A DNA stretch of 64,000 nt from the NCBI RefSeq assembly GCF_964340395.1, contig NC_135559.1, forward strand, positions 21,180,611 through 21,244,610, given 5' to 3'. The notes beneath the pieces were generated by a model. It saw only the letters and a program-made list of their open reading frames with translations, was not told where the DNA came from and ran no database searches. Source of the stretch: Glandiceps talaboti. Its lineage: Eukaryota; Hemichordata; Enteropneusta; Spengelidae. Positions 48,960 through 61,604 of the stretch are shown here, piece after piece. The translations under genes and the position numbers were made by a program. The first letter of the stretch is position 1. The number at the start of each line of letters is the position of its first letter.

Positions 48960-51450
48960 TTTTATTTATTAATCTTTCAATTTTCTAACAAATTTACCAA
49001 AAACACTGTCCATAATTGTCAACAACATTCAGCTTGCAGTAGACATAACATCGTCTAATATTTAAATTTATGGAGTGTCTTGTGACCGGCACCTGTCAGC
49101 AGACTCGACCAATTTTTTTTTCGTCATTCTATTGTATTTAAACCTTGTACTTGACATTTCGCAATATTTATAATTATCAAAAAAATACCTCAACATATTT
49201 TTTTTGCCTCACCTCGCTCATACTCAAAGCAGTCCCGGTATGATCACTGACATGACCTGAGAGAACATTTTCGGATTTACATGTAAAACGGGAAAGATAC
49301 GCAAAACATACTGCAAAGTCTGAAGCCAAATTAAAGTTGTAATTATTTTAATTATTTTTATTTGCCAAATATTTGCATTTTGGAAATGGCAAGACATGTT
49401 CATGTCGTTTACATGTAAACTGTCGGCCAATAAACAAAGTTTGGTCGATTCACTGTACGTACTGTAATAACTTCAACCGCATGCCTAGGATAGGGCCTAG
49501 GCATGCCTTGACTTGCTTACGCGAGTTGTCTTCATTCTGATTCACTGTCACTCCAAATTGCACGACAATATAGAATTAATCACAAGTTACATGTTATCTG
49601 AAAACATCAAACTTTTATAGTGGGTCTGAAGTGTGATTTTAGTGAGTACCAAGAACTCCCGCGTTGCTGCTTGCTGTGGAAAATCGGCGGGTCAAACGAG
49701 GTCAGCATCACATTACTGGGACAAGCCATTAAAGAAGCAAGTCCACTTGTTATCAAAGAGTACCAATATTTACACCTGTGATGATGGGCTCTTACATAAC
49801 ACAAGTAAACAGTGTAGTTCACAGCGTAAGATCATTTCTAAGGAGAGGCAAACCTTATCTCCGTCTTATATCAGTTGTTATCAATTTATTAGGCTATTAT
49901 AAGTAACACTACAAACAGCTTTAGAGATGCAAACAACTTTTATGACACCCGTTTTCGTCAGGCAAGCCCGCGGGTTTGTTGCACTTGGACCGTTAATGGC
50001 TTGTGAATGTCATGAACTTCCGGGTCAAATCAGTCGTTTTCTACCGAAAATTCTTGAACACAACGATCCTACTAAATTTACTTGCCATGGTTTTTAAAAC
50101 ACATAAAAATCCACCTTTTTGTGAAATTTGTAAACTTTCCAGTCCGTATTAAGGAAACTATGAGCGAAAAACCAGGTGGAAATTTCAGGGCCTCAAGTAT
50201 GAGTCCCGAATTCGTCGGAAAATCAGTATTCCTAAATGTAATTCCAAAATTTATTTTGCTGGCACGAAAGAAGAGATGTCAGATGAGGTTTAGGCGTTTA
50301 CAGTATCTAAAATGGTGGACTCTAGTGAAAGTTACGGCGAGTTGAAAATACCCAAACATAAGGCCTGTGAGCAGCCATTCAAAGTGTAACGGTCGCTATC
50401 TGGAGGATAGATTGTATGCAAATGAGGGTATTGCGGATTGCAATTGGCTGATTATGTAGAAGTGTGCAGAATTTGGATTTGAAGTTTACAACTCTGTTTC
50501 GAATAAACACTTGTCATTTGGGTGCACAATGCGTAGAATTATGACTATAGCACATATATTACATTGCTTGTTTGACGTCAATAGTGTCTTTTGAAAAGTG
50601 GCAGTTTACTTAAAGTCCTGTGGACTGATTTCCAATATGGCATCAGTCACAATGCTCATTAACATAACATCATAACTAGGCAAAGCCAATAAGCTCGCGC
50701 AGGGTAGATTCATTTGTGACCGGCTGCCTGGGCCAGGGTTGATACACTTGATTTGGGTCATTTTCCAGGGGGGTTGACCATCAAAATTTATTTTATTGAA
50801 TGACATCTAATTCTATGACATGGTTGACACTCTATGCAGTTGTTGGTTTCAAAAACCACCATAGCCAATAGATTAATATTGTTCATTTTCAATCAGCCAA
50901 CTTCTCATAGACCCTCCACCAACGTACATTGGTCTTTGGACAAATGTTTTGTTGACATGTTGCCTAACATCACGATTTCTCAATTCAACTCGACGATTTA
51001 GGAATGTTACTGTACCAACAAACATAGGAAAGTAGTTATTCTTTTTAGAACATGTAAAAAAAATCAATTATCGACAATATAAATGTCAAAACCACACTTC
51101 CACAACCCGGAAATTAAACTGCGCTATGTCATCAGTGGTCCGTATCACGTACTGTCATGCATCAAACTTCCAAATAGTGTAACAATTTCTCCTTGAGGTA
51201 CAGTGATGCCTCGATACTCGTTACAATGTTACGATAATCGTGCCAACAAGCCTATTGTTACAATATTGCAATGCATGGTGATGTTATGTCGCCTATGCTA
51301 TATAATGATACATGGAGAATGCACGTATATGGAAGGCGCATGCATAGTCACTGTGAGCCACAATGCATCCCTGGGAGAACCACCAATTTTTTTTGCATAG
51401 TATGTACGATGCGCATGCGTACTAGTCATTGAGCCGCTACGCGGTTGACG
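48960..51450. other. No supported gene
   Basis: Several short open stretches occur (49640-49780 and 50080-50345), but each is interrupted and lacks partner exons. It includes the perfect hairpin listed at 49479. Confidence 0.35.
49479..49506. other. Perfect 11-bp stem, 6-base loop hairpin
   Basis: GCATGCCTAGG at 49479-49489 and CCTAGGCATGC at 49496-49506 are perfect inverse complements around ATAGGG. No role is known. Confidence 0.7.
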
Positions 51451-51452
51451 GA

Positions 51453-51632
51453 CACCTATGATTCACATATACTCTATACCCACCTATACCTAAAGCTACG
51501 CTTCAGCTTTCGCTGACAGCGGAGCTAATAAAAGTTTACAGACACACCATGATCACTTATACTCTATACCTATATCCACCTATACGTAAAGCTTACGCTT
51601 TCAGCTTTCGCTGACAGTGGAGCTAAAAATGA
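51453..51632. repeat. Tandem pair of about 90 bp with internal hairpin
   Basis: The two units share CATATACTCTATACC-type sequence, ACCTATACCTAAAGCT, and CAGCTTTCGCTGACAGCGGAGCTAA. The AGCTTTCGCTGACAGCGGAGCT part can fold on itself. GCCGCTACGCGGTTG just before is also palindromic. Confidence 0.7.
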
Positions 51633-51879
51633 AAGTAAAATATAAAACAATAATCAAACGTACAGTGCACATACTATTTAGTAGATAATATTATTTATTG
51701 ATAATTGATAAATTATAATAAACTAAAATGGATAATTGTATAATAAAGAGTAAAAACTATATAATTTATGATGATTTGATCATCAATTTACAGACGCCAA
51801 CCAGATGTTCAGCACCATATCCAAAACCCTCAAAAGAAAAGAGACAATGACCATGGGAGGACTAGAATAACTGATACAG

Positions 51880-54800
51880 GAAAGTTATGATGGGGCAACA
51901 TGCTTGCAGCTAAAAACAATGTTTGATGTCAAGAAGCATATCGGCAAACATATCAATGATATCCACCATCATTCGGGACCACACCACTTCAAATTGAAAG
52001 TGTGTACCGGGGGAGTTGTAATTTTATACTACAAGGTAATGATATAACACTTTATTATTGACAGTGATGGCTGTAAAAAAATAAGTAAACAGCCTGCTTA
52101 TTGTAAATCAATCTCAGGTGCATGTAATGATAACCACAAAAGAAGAAAAAAATTGAAAATATTAAGAAATAAATAAAAAGAATGTTAAAGAATGGCCATC
52201 AGTGCTAAATTCTGTCTAACAAATGAAAAACAACAACAAAAATTGAAAGAGAAGAACTTCAACATATTGTGGTATCAATTAACAATAATGCATCTTGTAT
52301 AGCATCAAAAACATACATCAATTTATTTGCAGGATTGGATGTTGGGCAACACTTGGGTAGAAGTGAATGAGCCAATCATGGACTCTATACCACAGTCACC
52401 ACTTGTACAAATGGTACAACCAAACTTCTTGGTGTTGAAACTCGCAGATGTAGTAAAAACTGTCAATGGACTTTACAAAAGTGGAAAGGTAATTCAGTGT
52501 AACAAACCAATGTTTACAACATATATTTATTTGAAAAAAAACAACACTCTATGTAGTCCAAATAATAAAGACAAGCTCAAAGACTATGAACAGATGATGC
52601 TGTATGTCCTAGAATGTTTTGAAAATTACTTGTTGCTCTTGAAATTTTGTGAGGAATTAGCATAAGGGTAAAAAGGAATTTTTGTGCAAAATCAGACAGG
52701 TGTTGAGCAAAAGCAGAACAATTGTGCATAATGTAAATCATGAGATGTCAGCTTTTAATAATAACAAGCGACCTATCGGTCAGAATAGCTCCATTCTTCA
52801 TTTTATTTTTTATTTTGATAACGTGTAAAAGTGGTTCAGTTGTTAAGCTCTTCACTATGCAGTTTTGTTTTAGCGATGTAATAAAGTGGTTAGTGGTTTC
52901 AAAAAATGTATGTTATTTGCCTAGCAACAAGACTACGCCCATAGCAACAACCAAATAATCACATATGTTGTTAAGATTTGATCAAAGGGACAGAAAGTTG
53001 GTAAGATGTTTCTCATAGTGTTATTCTGCAGATTTTGTTCAAACATTTTGACACAATTGACCCTAGCATTAGCAACCATGACCTTGCCCTTCGTAACAAC
53101 CAAATGGCAGTATATTTTGGTCAAATACCATCTGGTTGACAAGCATGTAAAAATTCAAAAAATGTCAGCAAATATCCCTTGTTACCATGATCACGCCCAT
53201 AGCAACAGCTAAAGAGTGGTGTATTTCACAGATGACAACAAATTCTTTGACAAAATGAACAAACTTTGAAAAGGTGTATAATACTGTGACCAGTGGATCA
53301 AAGCAAAATGGTTACATATTTTTCAACAAAATAATAACAGATAATAAGAGAAATTAATAGACTGCAGGTGAATAAACAATGACAAATGTAACTATATTTG
53401 CCTCACAACAAGACAACGCCCACAAGTCAAATGATCACATTTATTGAAAAGATAGCAACATTTAAAAAAAATTATTAAAAAAAGAATGACTTATCGCTTC
53501 CTGTCTTAAAATTAACAATGGTCTATTTTCATGGCTTGGGAAAGCTAGCTAGGTGCTATACTGTCCTAAAAGTATGAGGTTTATGAATTTTTTTTAAACA
53601 GTAGCTAATTACTGTTACCGTAATAGTGAAAAAGAACCATTCTCAAACGAATTCTGTGTTTTTCTTTGTGACTTCTCATCATCCCTGTTTAGTTTTTTTT
53701 ATGTTTTTTTTTTTTTTTAGATTTTTCAGGCTTTCTTTGATGTTTCCAAAAATTCATTTCCGTTTTTGATCAGTTACATAGTTTTTGAGATACCTGTAAG
53801 GAAATATAGGAAAATATCCCCTGAAGTGAGTCCTGCATTTAAACCATTTTAAATGTGTCTTGTTACATGGTTACTTGATTCATCTTTAACACTTTTTTGA
53901 TAATTTAGGACGTCAGTCGTACACATAAACCATTCGTATAAACAAACAGGACTCCCGGCCTCGCTCATCAATTTAATGCAAGATTCAAAAGTATCTGTTT
54001 GCTTTCTTACTAACTTCTAATTATGCTTCATATTTTTTCATCTTATTGTACCAAGATGATAAAGCAGAACTTCATGAATATGGGAAAAGTATGGTCGAAC
54101 CGTTAGAAAATGTGGCAAGAACACCAAGCCAACTTGGCAGAGGGAAAAGAAATAAAAAAAGGAAAGTCCACCCAGAAGGCGCTGATGAGGATGAAGACAT
54201 CATTACTGAAAAAGAGCAGGTACATACATTCCCTTTACATTTTATGTACAATTTCAGTGTAATTCCTTTTGATGCATCTACCATGTGTTGAATTAATGGT
54301 ATTTCTTTATTCATGATGCCAGAGGTGAACTTATAGATGCATGACTTTGTATATTGTAATCATGTTTTTTTTTCTGTGTACTCTAGGTTAAGAAGGTGAA
54401 GAAAGCAGTACAGAAATGCAAAAACAGATTATTATCAGCCATTCTAAAACCACAAGAAAATGTTAGCAGACTTAGTGGAACAGGACCAAATGAAAATACA
54501 AAGGGAAAGACTGTTCCTTCAAGACAGGAAGATATTGATGTGAGTAACATGATGGCGTTTTCTTTTGGTGCGCTCAGCTCTGATACATTATCTTTCAATT
54601 GTATACATTTGAATGTCGAGCATGTGATCCAAGAACTATGAACCCAAGGTTTGGACTATCAGTACATGTACTTGTTTTCATAGTTCCACAAATGTGCCAC
54701 TAGAACTACAGTTGCAATGAAATGAATGACTTTGAGCTTGACCATTTCACACCTCTTGTTACTCTAAGACTAAAGACAGGAAATTGACCTGCTGTAATAA

Positions 54801-55596
54801 ATATTCTGTATATTTATGTTCAGTTGTGCATAGACATATTCAAGCGTGTGTTTGTGCAACAAGTGATTGAGTGTAAACAGCATAAAGCTAAAAGCTGCCT
54901 GACTGTTTGTCTTAATTGGTATTTGGTGGGGACATTACAAATGTGTTTAGTTGTGAAATTATTTTAATCAACATCATCACATTTAAGTTTGATTGGAAAA
55001 TGTCATTTTTCAAGTCGCAGACTGCAAATTTAGGTGAAAAAAATACTATCGCTGGGTATATTCAGTAGTGTTACAATGCCATTTTTGGTATTTTTTAGGT
55101 TTCAAGTCATGACTACTACATAACCACCCATGTCTCATATTCAACGCATTTCATAAATGAACAACTATTTATTGGGTTCAAAACATTGCTAGAAGCATCC
55201 AATGATCTCAGAATGATCACAAGTATAATATCACACGATATTTCCAACTCATTTACTCTAGTGCAATTTTTTTTAAGTTACTTAACATTCAGTTAGGATA
55301 TCCGTAAGGAAATAATGACAACACAACATGTTTTCGTAAATCTGGTGGTGGAAATTACCATCTGCATCTTTTTTATCCATTCATTGCACTATACTATATT
55401 GTTTACATTTGTGAATGAAATCATTTGTCATTTACAGGAACTGAAGAAGGATATTCAAATTTTAAAAGAGGAAAACAGAAAGATTACCCTTACCAAACTG
55501 AAAGCTCAGTCCCAAGCTGTCAAAGAGCTTTTTCAGCTCTGTGGCACACTACGAACAGCTCTACTGCAGACATTCAAAAATGTGTTGAGCTGCTGA
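51880..55596 (+). CDS. Multi-exon gene, unknown basic coiled-coil protein
   Basis: Candidate exons: 51880-52035 (or from 51794 with a stronger acceptor but an in-frame TAA at 51868), 52333-52488, 54056-54219, 54387-54539 and 55438-55596. The first two join in phase 0 and read as a folded domain (CLQLKTMFDVKKHIGKHIND, then DWMLGNTWVEVNEPIMDSIP). The third is charged with a likely nuclear localisation signal (GRGKRNKKRKVHPE) and an acidic run (ADEDEDI). The fourth is basic. The last is a clear coiled coil (ELKKDIQILKEENRKITLTK) ending in TGA. The 52488-54056 junction does not match in phase, so an exon is missing or two genes are involved. I recognise no family. A chromatin-associated role would be a guess from composition only. 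Confidence 0.5.
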
Positions 55597-55757
55597 ATGT
55601 CTGCAACAGACTTCTAGGGTTTATGTCTGTTAGGAAAAAAATTCTTAAGCTCACTGACAGCTGTCTGCATCTCACTGACAGCTGTCTGCAGCTCACCAAC
55701 AGGTACTTGCAGTTTACTGGCAGCTGTCTTCAGCTACAGGAGTTAATTTCTAAATAA
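55438..55757 (+). other. Second open frame over last exon with heptad repeats
   Basis: In another frame the same exon stays open to 55757. It ends with five imperfect 7-residue repeats built on 21-base units (LTDSCLH, LTDSCLQ, LTNRYLQ, FTGSCLQ, LQELISK). Either the last exon is read in this frame in some transcripts, or a small indel or assembly error separates the two halves. Confidence 0.4.
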
Positions 55758-55759
55758 TG

Positions 55760-57340
55760 TCTGTCAGGAGTGTTTACACTTTGCTTTGACATGGGCAAAA
55801 CGGCTGGCAACAGACTTTCCGCAGCTCTTGTGCTGCAGGATGGTAGTTTCCAGAATCTTTTAAAGTTAGGGAAAGAATCCAATTCAAGATGTCGGTTCTG
55901 AAAACACCCGCGATTACCCTCACCTCAGGTGATAATGAGCCTGTAATGAGCACACCTTGTCAGCCCAACCGCGGGTTTTCGTGACTATTATTTAACGTTC
56001 TATTGCTACGCAAATAAGTAATTGATACACTAGACTCGCCAGCATGTTCTTTGTCAGATATATAAACATATTATTAAAACAGGAAAGAAGTGTGCAAAAC
56101 ATCGTACCATATTTGCTATCCCGGCAAGTAGTACATGTCACTTAGAAAATGTAACTACATGTATTACTATACTATCGTTCACGACACTGCGTAAAGTCAT
56201 CGTCAGCCCGATCATATGCACAGTTCATGTACTCGCCGACAAAAGTTCAATCGTATCTCACAGACTTCTCCATAATGAAAGTGTTAATTATCAATATGAC
56301 ATTGCTACATAGTAACATTGCATAAATAATCGCCGACCAGATCATACTTATTTATTATTCACGTAATTATTTGTGTACAATACGACATTGCCCAGAAAAA
56401 GATTGACTGTTTCGGTGAAGAGTATCAAGATGTGTAACATGTGGAGAAAAAAAGCTAAGTGATTGACGGGCGATGCGTGCTGTGTTTTGTTTCTATAGGA
56501 CTGTTTGGAATGCATTGTGCGAATGGCAGTGAGAGTGGGGGCAATGAGTTATCTGAGCTGCAGTTGTCAGAAGGGTATATCAACTTTGTCGGCATGTCAT
56601 ATCTATTATCTTTGTCGGCATGTCAAATCCATTAATTTATGAGACGAGAACAATACAAAAAAATAGATGAGATGTGTCGTGGAAAACAATTGTAACCACA
56701 CTACTTTTACATGTTTGCCGTGGTTGATTTGGTTGCGTTGATCTTTTGTGTTGCACACTATGCTTCAAAGAGTAAATGTTGTATTTAGGCAGTGAGATTT
56801 TGATAGATTTTGTTGGATACCCCCCCCCCCCTTGAGTGACAGTATAAACTTTCATTTTTACTACAACACGATTATAACTCCTCTACAGAAAAATACAAAA
56901 ACGGATTACAAACTAAGATGCGTTCAAATTTTACACTTACTGCTTCAACATGCAAAACTGTAGTTATGTATACTTACATCATTACATTTACATGTAATAC
57001 ACCAAAGTGTCTGATCTTTACCGTAGTGCTGTAGTCATATAATACATTTGCCGGTATTGTAAGTTTTCCTTTAATCTTGGGGGATAACTTGCCTCACCCA
57101 CTCATTAATTTCTTTTGTTTCTGGTGCGACTTTTAAATGTTGTTCGTGATGTTTGATAAATTGTCATTGTTTGCCATAAATTGTCGGGAGGGATATCACA
57201 CAGAAGAATATGGAATGCATTTCATCATGATAACAGTTGTCCTTTGTTTTACACAATGTTCATATTTCACACTTCAGTTTTTAATGGTACGCGCCTTACA
57301 AGTGTTTCTCCTTTGAAAAAAAATGACGCCTGTAAAAGAA
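55760..57340. other. No supported gene
   Basis: Intergenic sequence with a (C)10 tract at 56821-56830 and a duplicated TTTGTCGGCATGTCA phrase near 56586-56625. Nothing coding is visible. Confidence 0.4.
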
Positions 57341-57343
57341 AGG

Positions 57344-57350
57344 TATAAAT
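57344..57350 (+). promoter_or_regulatory. TATA box upstream of the 57450 exon
   Basis: TATAAAT lies 106 bases before ATG 57450, consistent with a start of transcription near 57375 and a short leader. Confidence 0.4.
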
Positions 57351-57449
57351 TGTTGGATAGAACACTACTCGTTGTTCATTTTGCAACTGCAGCGAATGAC
57401 AGCAGATCATCCAAAGTATTCCGTAGTCCATCAATAATACAATTCCAAC

Positions 57450-57620
57450 ATGTCAGAGATAACAGTGAAGTGGCTTCAACCAGCTAAATACAGTGGTCGC
57501 ATGGAAAAGGTCAAGACGTCGAGAGTTAAGACAACTGGTTTCGTAGAAGGTGACGAAGTGAAAGTGAAATATAAAAGTGCACTGTACAAAGCTGTGGTCA
57601 TTGACATGACTGCTAAGTAA
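57450..57620 (+). CDS. Short first exon or small protein, Tudor/SH3-like
   Basis: From ATG 57450 the frame encodes 56 residues to TAA (57618-57620). A donor GTAATA at 57617 would instead end a coding exon at 57616 in phase 2. The peptide is basic and has GDEVKVKYKSALYKAVVID, a pattern seen in Tudor- or SH3-like beta-barrel modules (VKYKxxxYxAxVID). A TATA box lies upstream. I could not find the next exon; the open frame at 58206 is a retrotransposon fragment. Reading it as the start of a chromatin-reader type gene is inference. Confidence 0.4.
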   Translation: MSEITVKWLQPAKYSGRMEKVKTSRVKTTGFVEGDEVKVKYKSALYKAVVIDMTAK

Positions 57621-58205
57621 TAACATTTTACGTAAAATCATAGACCCTCTACCAACTATAGTAAAAGCAAAGAGATCAGGGACGAAGCTTGTCGGATTTC
57701 TCCAGAGCGTATATTCCAAGAGCTACATTATACCCAATTTGCCCCATCATTTGTACAAATAGATTTTATTTTACCCTATATTGATTAAAGGGGTCTTCCA
57801 TGTTATGGATCTATGATATATATTACATATATGCATTTATATTGAAAGGGGAGGAGGAGTGAAGAGATCAGATATATTGTCCATTAATACATAAAATGAC
57901 ACAAAGTCAATGAATGACGATGTACAAATTGTACAAATTACAATGTATGTTTTCTCTACATTGGAAAATACAAGCTTACTCATCTATATTGTTTGTATTG
58001 TACTGAATATTAATACACTGGTAATTTATTTTTATTGAAAGTTTTAAACAAACATATACTACAAATGACTTGAACAGAACCATCATAAAACATTACATGA
58101 CTACTAAACGAAAATGTAAACATTCACTTACACAGGATCATTGTCGAATATGTGCGCTAGACATTTCCTCTTTTACAGCTGCACAGCAGGCAAATCACAC
58201 TTCAA

Positions 58206-58613
58206 GTGTCCTTTCGCTTCGGTGATGGTCTTGTTGGTGTATATTGGTGTAGAAAGATCTGTAAAAAGTTACTTGATGACAGCCACGATGAACCTGTTCA
58301 GAACTCTGTGGTGTACAAAGATAAAGTTATTAAGATGGCGGATAAAATAATGAAAGATCCTAATCATCCACTTCATACAGAGTATGAATATCTTCCAAGT
58401 GGTTGTCGCTTTTGGGTTCCACGTTCTCGCACAAATACATTTAAGCACAGTTTTGTACCAAGGTCAATCCATCTATTGAATCAGTAGCAGCCTGACGTGT
58501 GTTTATGTATATGTATGTAGGTATAGTAAGTTGAATTAGTCTCTGTGTGTTCTTCCCTTTCCACCTGCCAATGTACATCGAATTTCATGTAAATTTAGCA
58601 TGACAATAAAGTA
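58206..58613 (+). mobile_element. LINE C-terminal and 3' UTR fragment
   Basis: The open frame ends (58485-58487, TAG) with HPLHTEYEYLPSGCRFWVP, then RTNTFKHSFVPRSIHLLN. This is the usual C terminus of many Jockey-like elements in marine invertebrates (HPL..EF..LPSGRRYR.P..RTNRF..SFVP.AI..LN). The 3' part (58537-58613) is nearly identical to 7681-7759. The 5' part is truncated. An AATAAA near 58605 is probably the element's own signal. Confidence 0.75.
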
Positions 58614-58619
58614 TACATT

Positions 58620-59390
58620 ATATATATGAGCTGCCATCTGCCGGCTGTGGGTCGGACACAAATCAGTTGGGTCATTAGAACCCGGAAAGTGCTGTTTTTA
58701 AAAATAAACAAAAACAGCTGTAAGTTGAATATGAAGATGAATCTAATTCAACGAACGAAGTATATTCTCTAATTAATCTACCCATAAAAACGGTACCTCG
58801 CATACATCTTGGTAAGTAATTTTAGAGTAAACTGTCAATTGCGGGGTCTAAATTACTGAAAACACCTCTGGCTTGGTTTAAATTTGAACAGGAACTTAAA
58901 TTTTAACCAAAAGAAAAATAGTTCAAGCAGACAACATTGCCGTTTGGAGGCCATGGTTCGATTTGTGCAAACGATCGCTCAGCTTCAGAAGTTCAGTACA
59001 AACAATCTTGCACGAGGCGAAAAATGCAAAATAAAAACACTGTAACAGTAAGTTTTAACCATTTATATTTTTATAGACATATAATTCTTACCTTAGAACA
59101 GACATACTTGTGTGTATTGAAGTTGTCGGTATTTAGCTGGTAGTGTGGTCTACCACACCCCTTTATGGCTTTATCCACCGCAGACAATTTCTAGTTGCGT
59201 TTCCGTTTGGAGAAAGTGGGTAGTAGGTTGGGTGCCCAGATACAGCTCATGTGATTTGCACGTACCCAAAGCACATCTTTTCACTATTTTCGTTTGCACT
59301 GTCGCAAAAAATACAGCTACAACTGGAACGGCAATACTGCAGCTCAATCACGTACGTGTCGTACATTCACTAGTACAGTGTCGATTGATG
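58620..59390. other. No supported gene
   Basis: Short open frames only; no splice-supported exon. Confidence 0.4.
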
Positions 59391-59394
59391 TGGG

Positions 59395-59515
59395 ACAAAA
59401 TGGCGGCTATATGCAGGCGTGACTTTGCCGAGTTGTGATTGGCTAAGAGTTCTATTTGATTGACAGGAGTGGCACCATGACGAGAACGCGAACGCGAACG
59501 CGAACGTAAACGTGC
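59395..59515. promoter_or_regulatory. Promoter-like CpG-rich stretch
   Basis: This stretch combines ACAAAATGGCGGC (a YY1-like core), GATTGGCT (inverted CCAAT), a second TGATTGACAG, and a CpG-rich GAACGC hexamer repeat (about 59481-59506). CpG is otherwise sparse around here. Neither flank has an identified gene, so this is a weak call. Confidence 0.3.
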
Positions 59516-59849
59516 AGGCCAGGTCCACCTTTAGACAAGGAAGTTACACTGGGTACACACAGAAAATCTACGATGCCATGCATGTGTTATTTCTATTTTA
59601 TCAACTAAAATAGTATTCATATATAGAGTACAAAAGTCATGACGACTGTAAACATTGACACATTTTTTTATATAGATTTCGACATGGGGTTTCAATAAAG
59701 AACGTATTTCAAGATGTACCGGTATATATTGTTGGTTTATAAGCCAAATTTCCTAACCACTAATATAAGCCTTGCAAGTCAAGCTAACATTACGGGCCGA
59801 AACGAAAAGTCGAAAATGCCAATCGTCGAGATACAAAGTGTAAGCGGGA

Positions 59850-59992
59850 TGGTCTCGGATTCACTCGCATTCACTGTTTACAACCCCCTTTGAGAGTCAC
59901 AACAGCAGTCGCAAAAAGACTGTCGCACTTAGTGTTTACTTCAAATTGAGGCTCTCAGTTGTAGTCGCATTTACCAGTTGAAGGGGTTGTAT
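59850..59992. mobile_element. Partial MITE, same family as 21878-22155
   Basis: It holds one copy of the core (TGTTTACAACCCCCTTTGAG) and the complete right arm (ACTTAGTGTTTACTTCAAAT through CCAGTTGAAGGGGTTGTA). The left arm is missing. The copy at 21878 has the core twice. Confidence 0.85.
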
Positions 59993-60083
59993 ATATACCT
60001 GGCGTACGTGCACACTTTGTATTTAGAGGCCATTACAATTGAAATTGTAGTGGGAGATGGATAGAGAAACCATTGTTGATTTC

Positions 60084-60255
60084 TATTCTAGATAATGTAA
60101 GGGTGCAGATAGACATATAGTCATTAATCTGTCTGTCAAGGTATATTCATAATGTACACTGATAGATACAACTTTCAATTCATGTTCTTATGTTGTTTGG
60201 TCATAAATACATACATACATACATACATACATACATACATACATACATACATACA

Positions 60256-60287
<32 letters not shown>

Positions 60288-60478
60288 CATACATACATAC
60301 ATACATACATACATACATACATACATACATACATACATACATACATACATACATACATAGACAGTCACACACACACATACATACATACATACATACATAC
60401 ATACATACATACATACATACATACATACATACATACACACATATACATACACACACATACATACATACATACATACAT

Positions 60479-60518
<40 letters not shown>

Positions 60519-60684
60519 ACATACATACATACATACATACATACATACATACATACATACATACATACATACATACATACATACATAGACAGTCACACAC
60601 ACACATACATACATACATACATACATACATACATACATACATACATACATACATACATACATACATACATACATACATACATAG
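60084..60684 (+). repeat. Interspersed repeat ending in (ATAC)n, copy 2
   Basis: The first 100 bases match 10620-10720, followed by about 480 bases of ATAC repeat broken by two identical ATAGACAGTCACACACACAC segments (about 60357 and 60587). These show a unit of about 230 bp was itself duplicated. The long Thr-Tyr-Ile-His and Cys-Met-Tyr-Val frames are artefacts. Confidence 0.75.
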
Positions 60685-60915
<231 letters not shown>

Positions 60916-61604
60916 TATATTAGCTTCAGAAGTTCTACAAAGAAAATTACGGTTTTTTTGTAAGTTTGGCCAAACGTCTTAGAACCAATTCACCCAAGTC
61001 CGCAAGTTGTTGGTTGGAGACTTGCTACTGCAGTTTAAATTTGTTTCAGAAATGGCTTATAATTATATCATTTGGCGAGATTTAAACCCATGATAGTGGT
61101 AGTCAACCCAGCTGTATAATTAGGGACCTCATAGGATAGAGGTTGATATGTTGATATGGAATGTTTAATCACATGTGCTTTGAGAAGCTGCAGTGGATTT
61201 TATGCTACACACGGTGACAGGGAGTTGAGGAACTACAAAGAAGTTTTCTGAGATTTGAGCGGCTTGACTAGATTTTAAAAAAAAAGTCAATTAGTAACTA
61301 TATATAGTTTCTAGCCTCTCGCCCGCTCTAATACAGTTTTGCATACAAAGTCTGTATTGTATGCTTACAATGTTTTTTCCTCTCTCTTAAATTATGATGG
61401 GTGAATAAACATATCGTATCATATCATAAGCATATCATAAAGGGTTGTTGTACCATTTATCAATGGTCTGTGCCAGGGGTAATAACAACTGTTCAGTACT
61501 TTGAGTACAGTGTACGTGGGGAAAGCGATTTATAGAATGTAAAACCTAACACTATCAGTAGTATTCTACCTCGCCGCCCTCTGTTTAAATCAGGTATTTA
61601 GGGT

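Noticed and set aside
49607-49902. Possible small gene near 49.6-49.9 kb
   Set aside because: Several short open frames overlap on both strands, none with partner exons or a recognisable motif.
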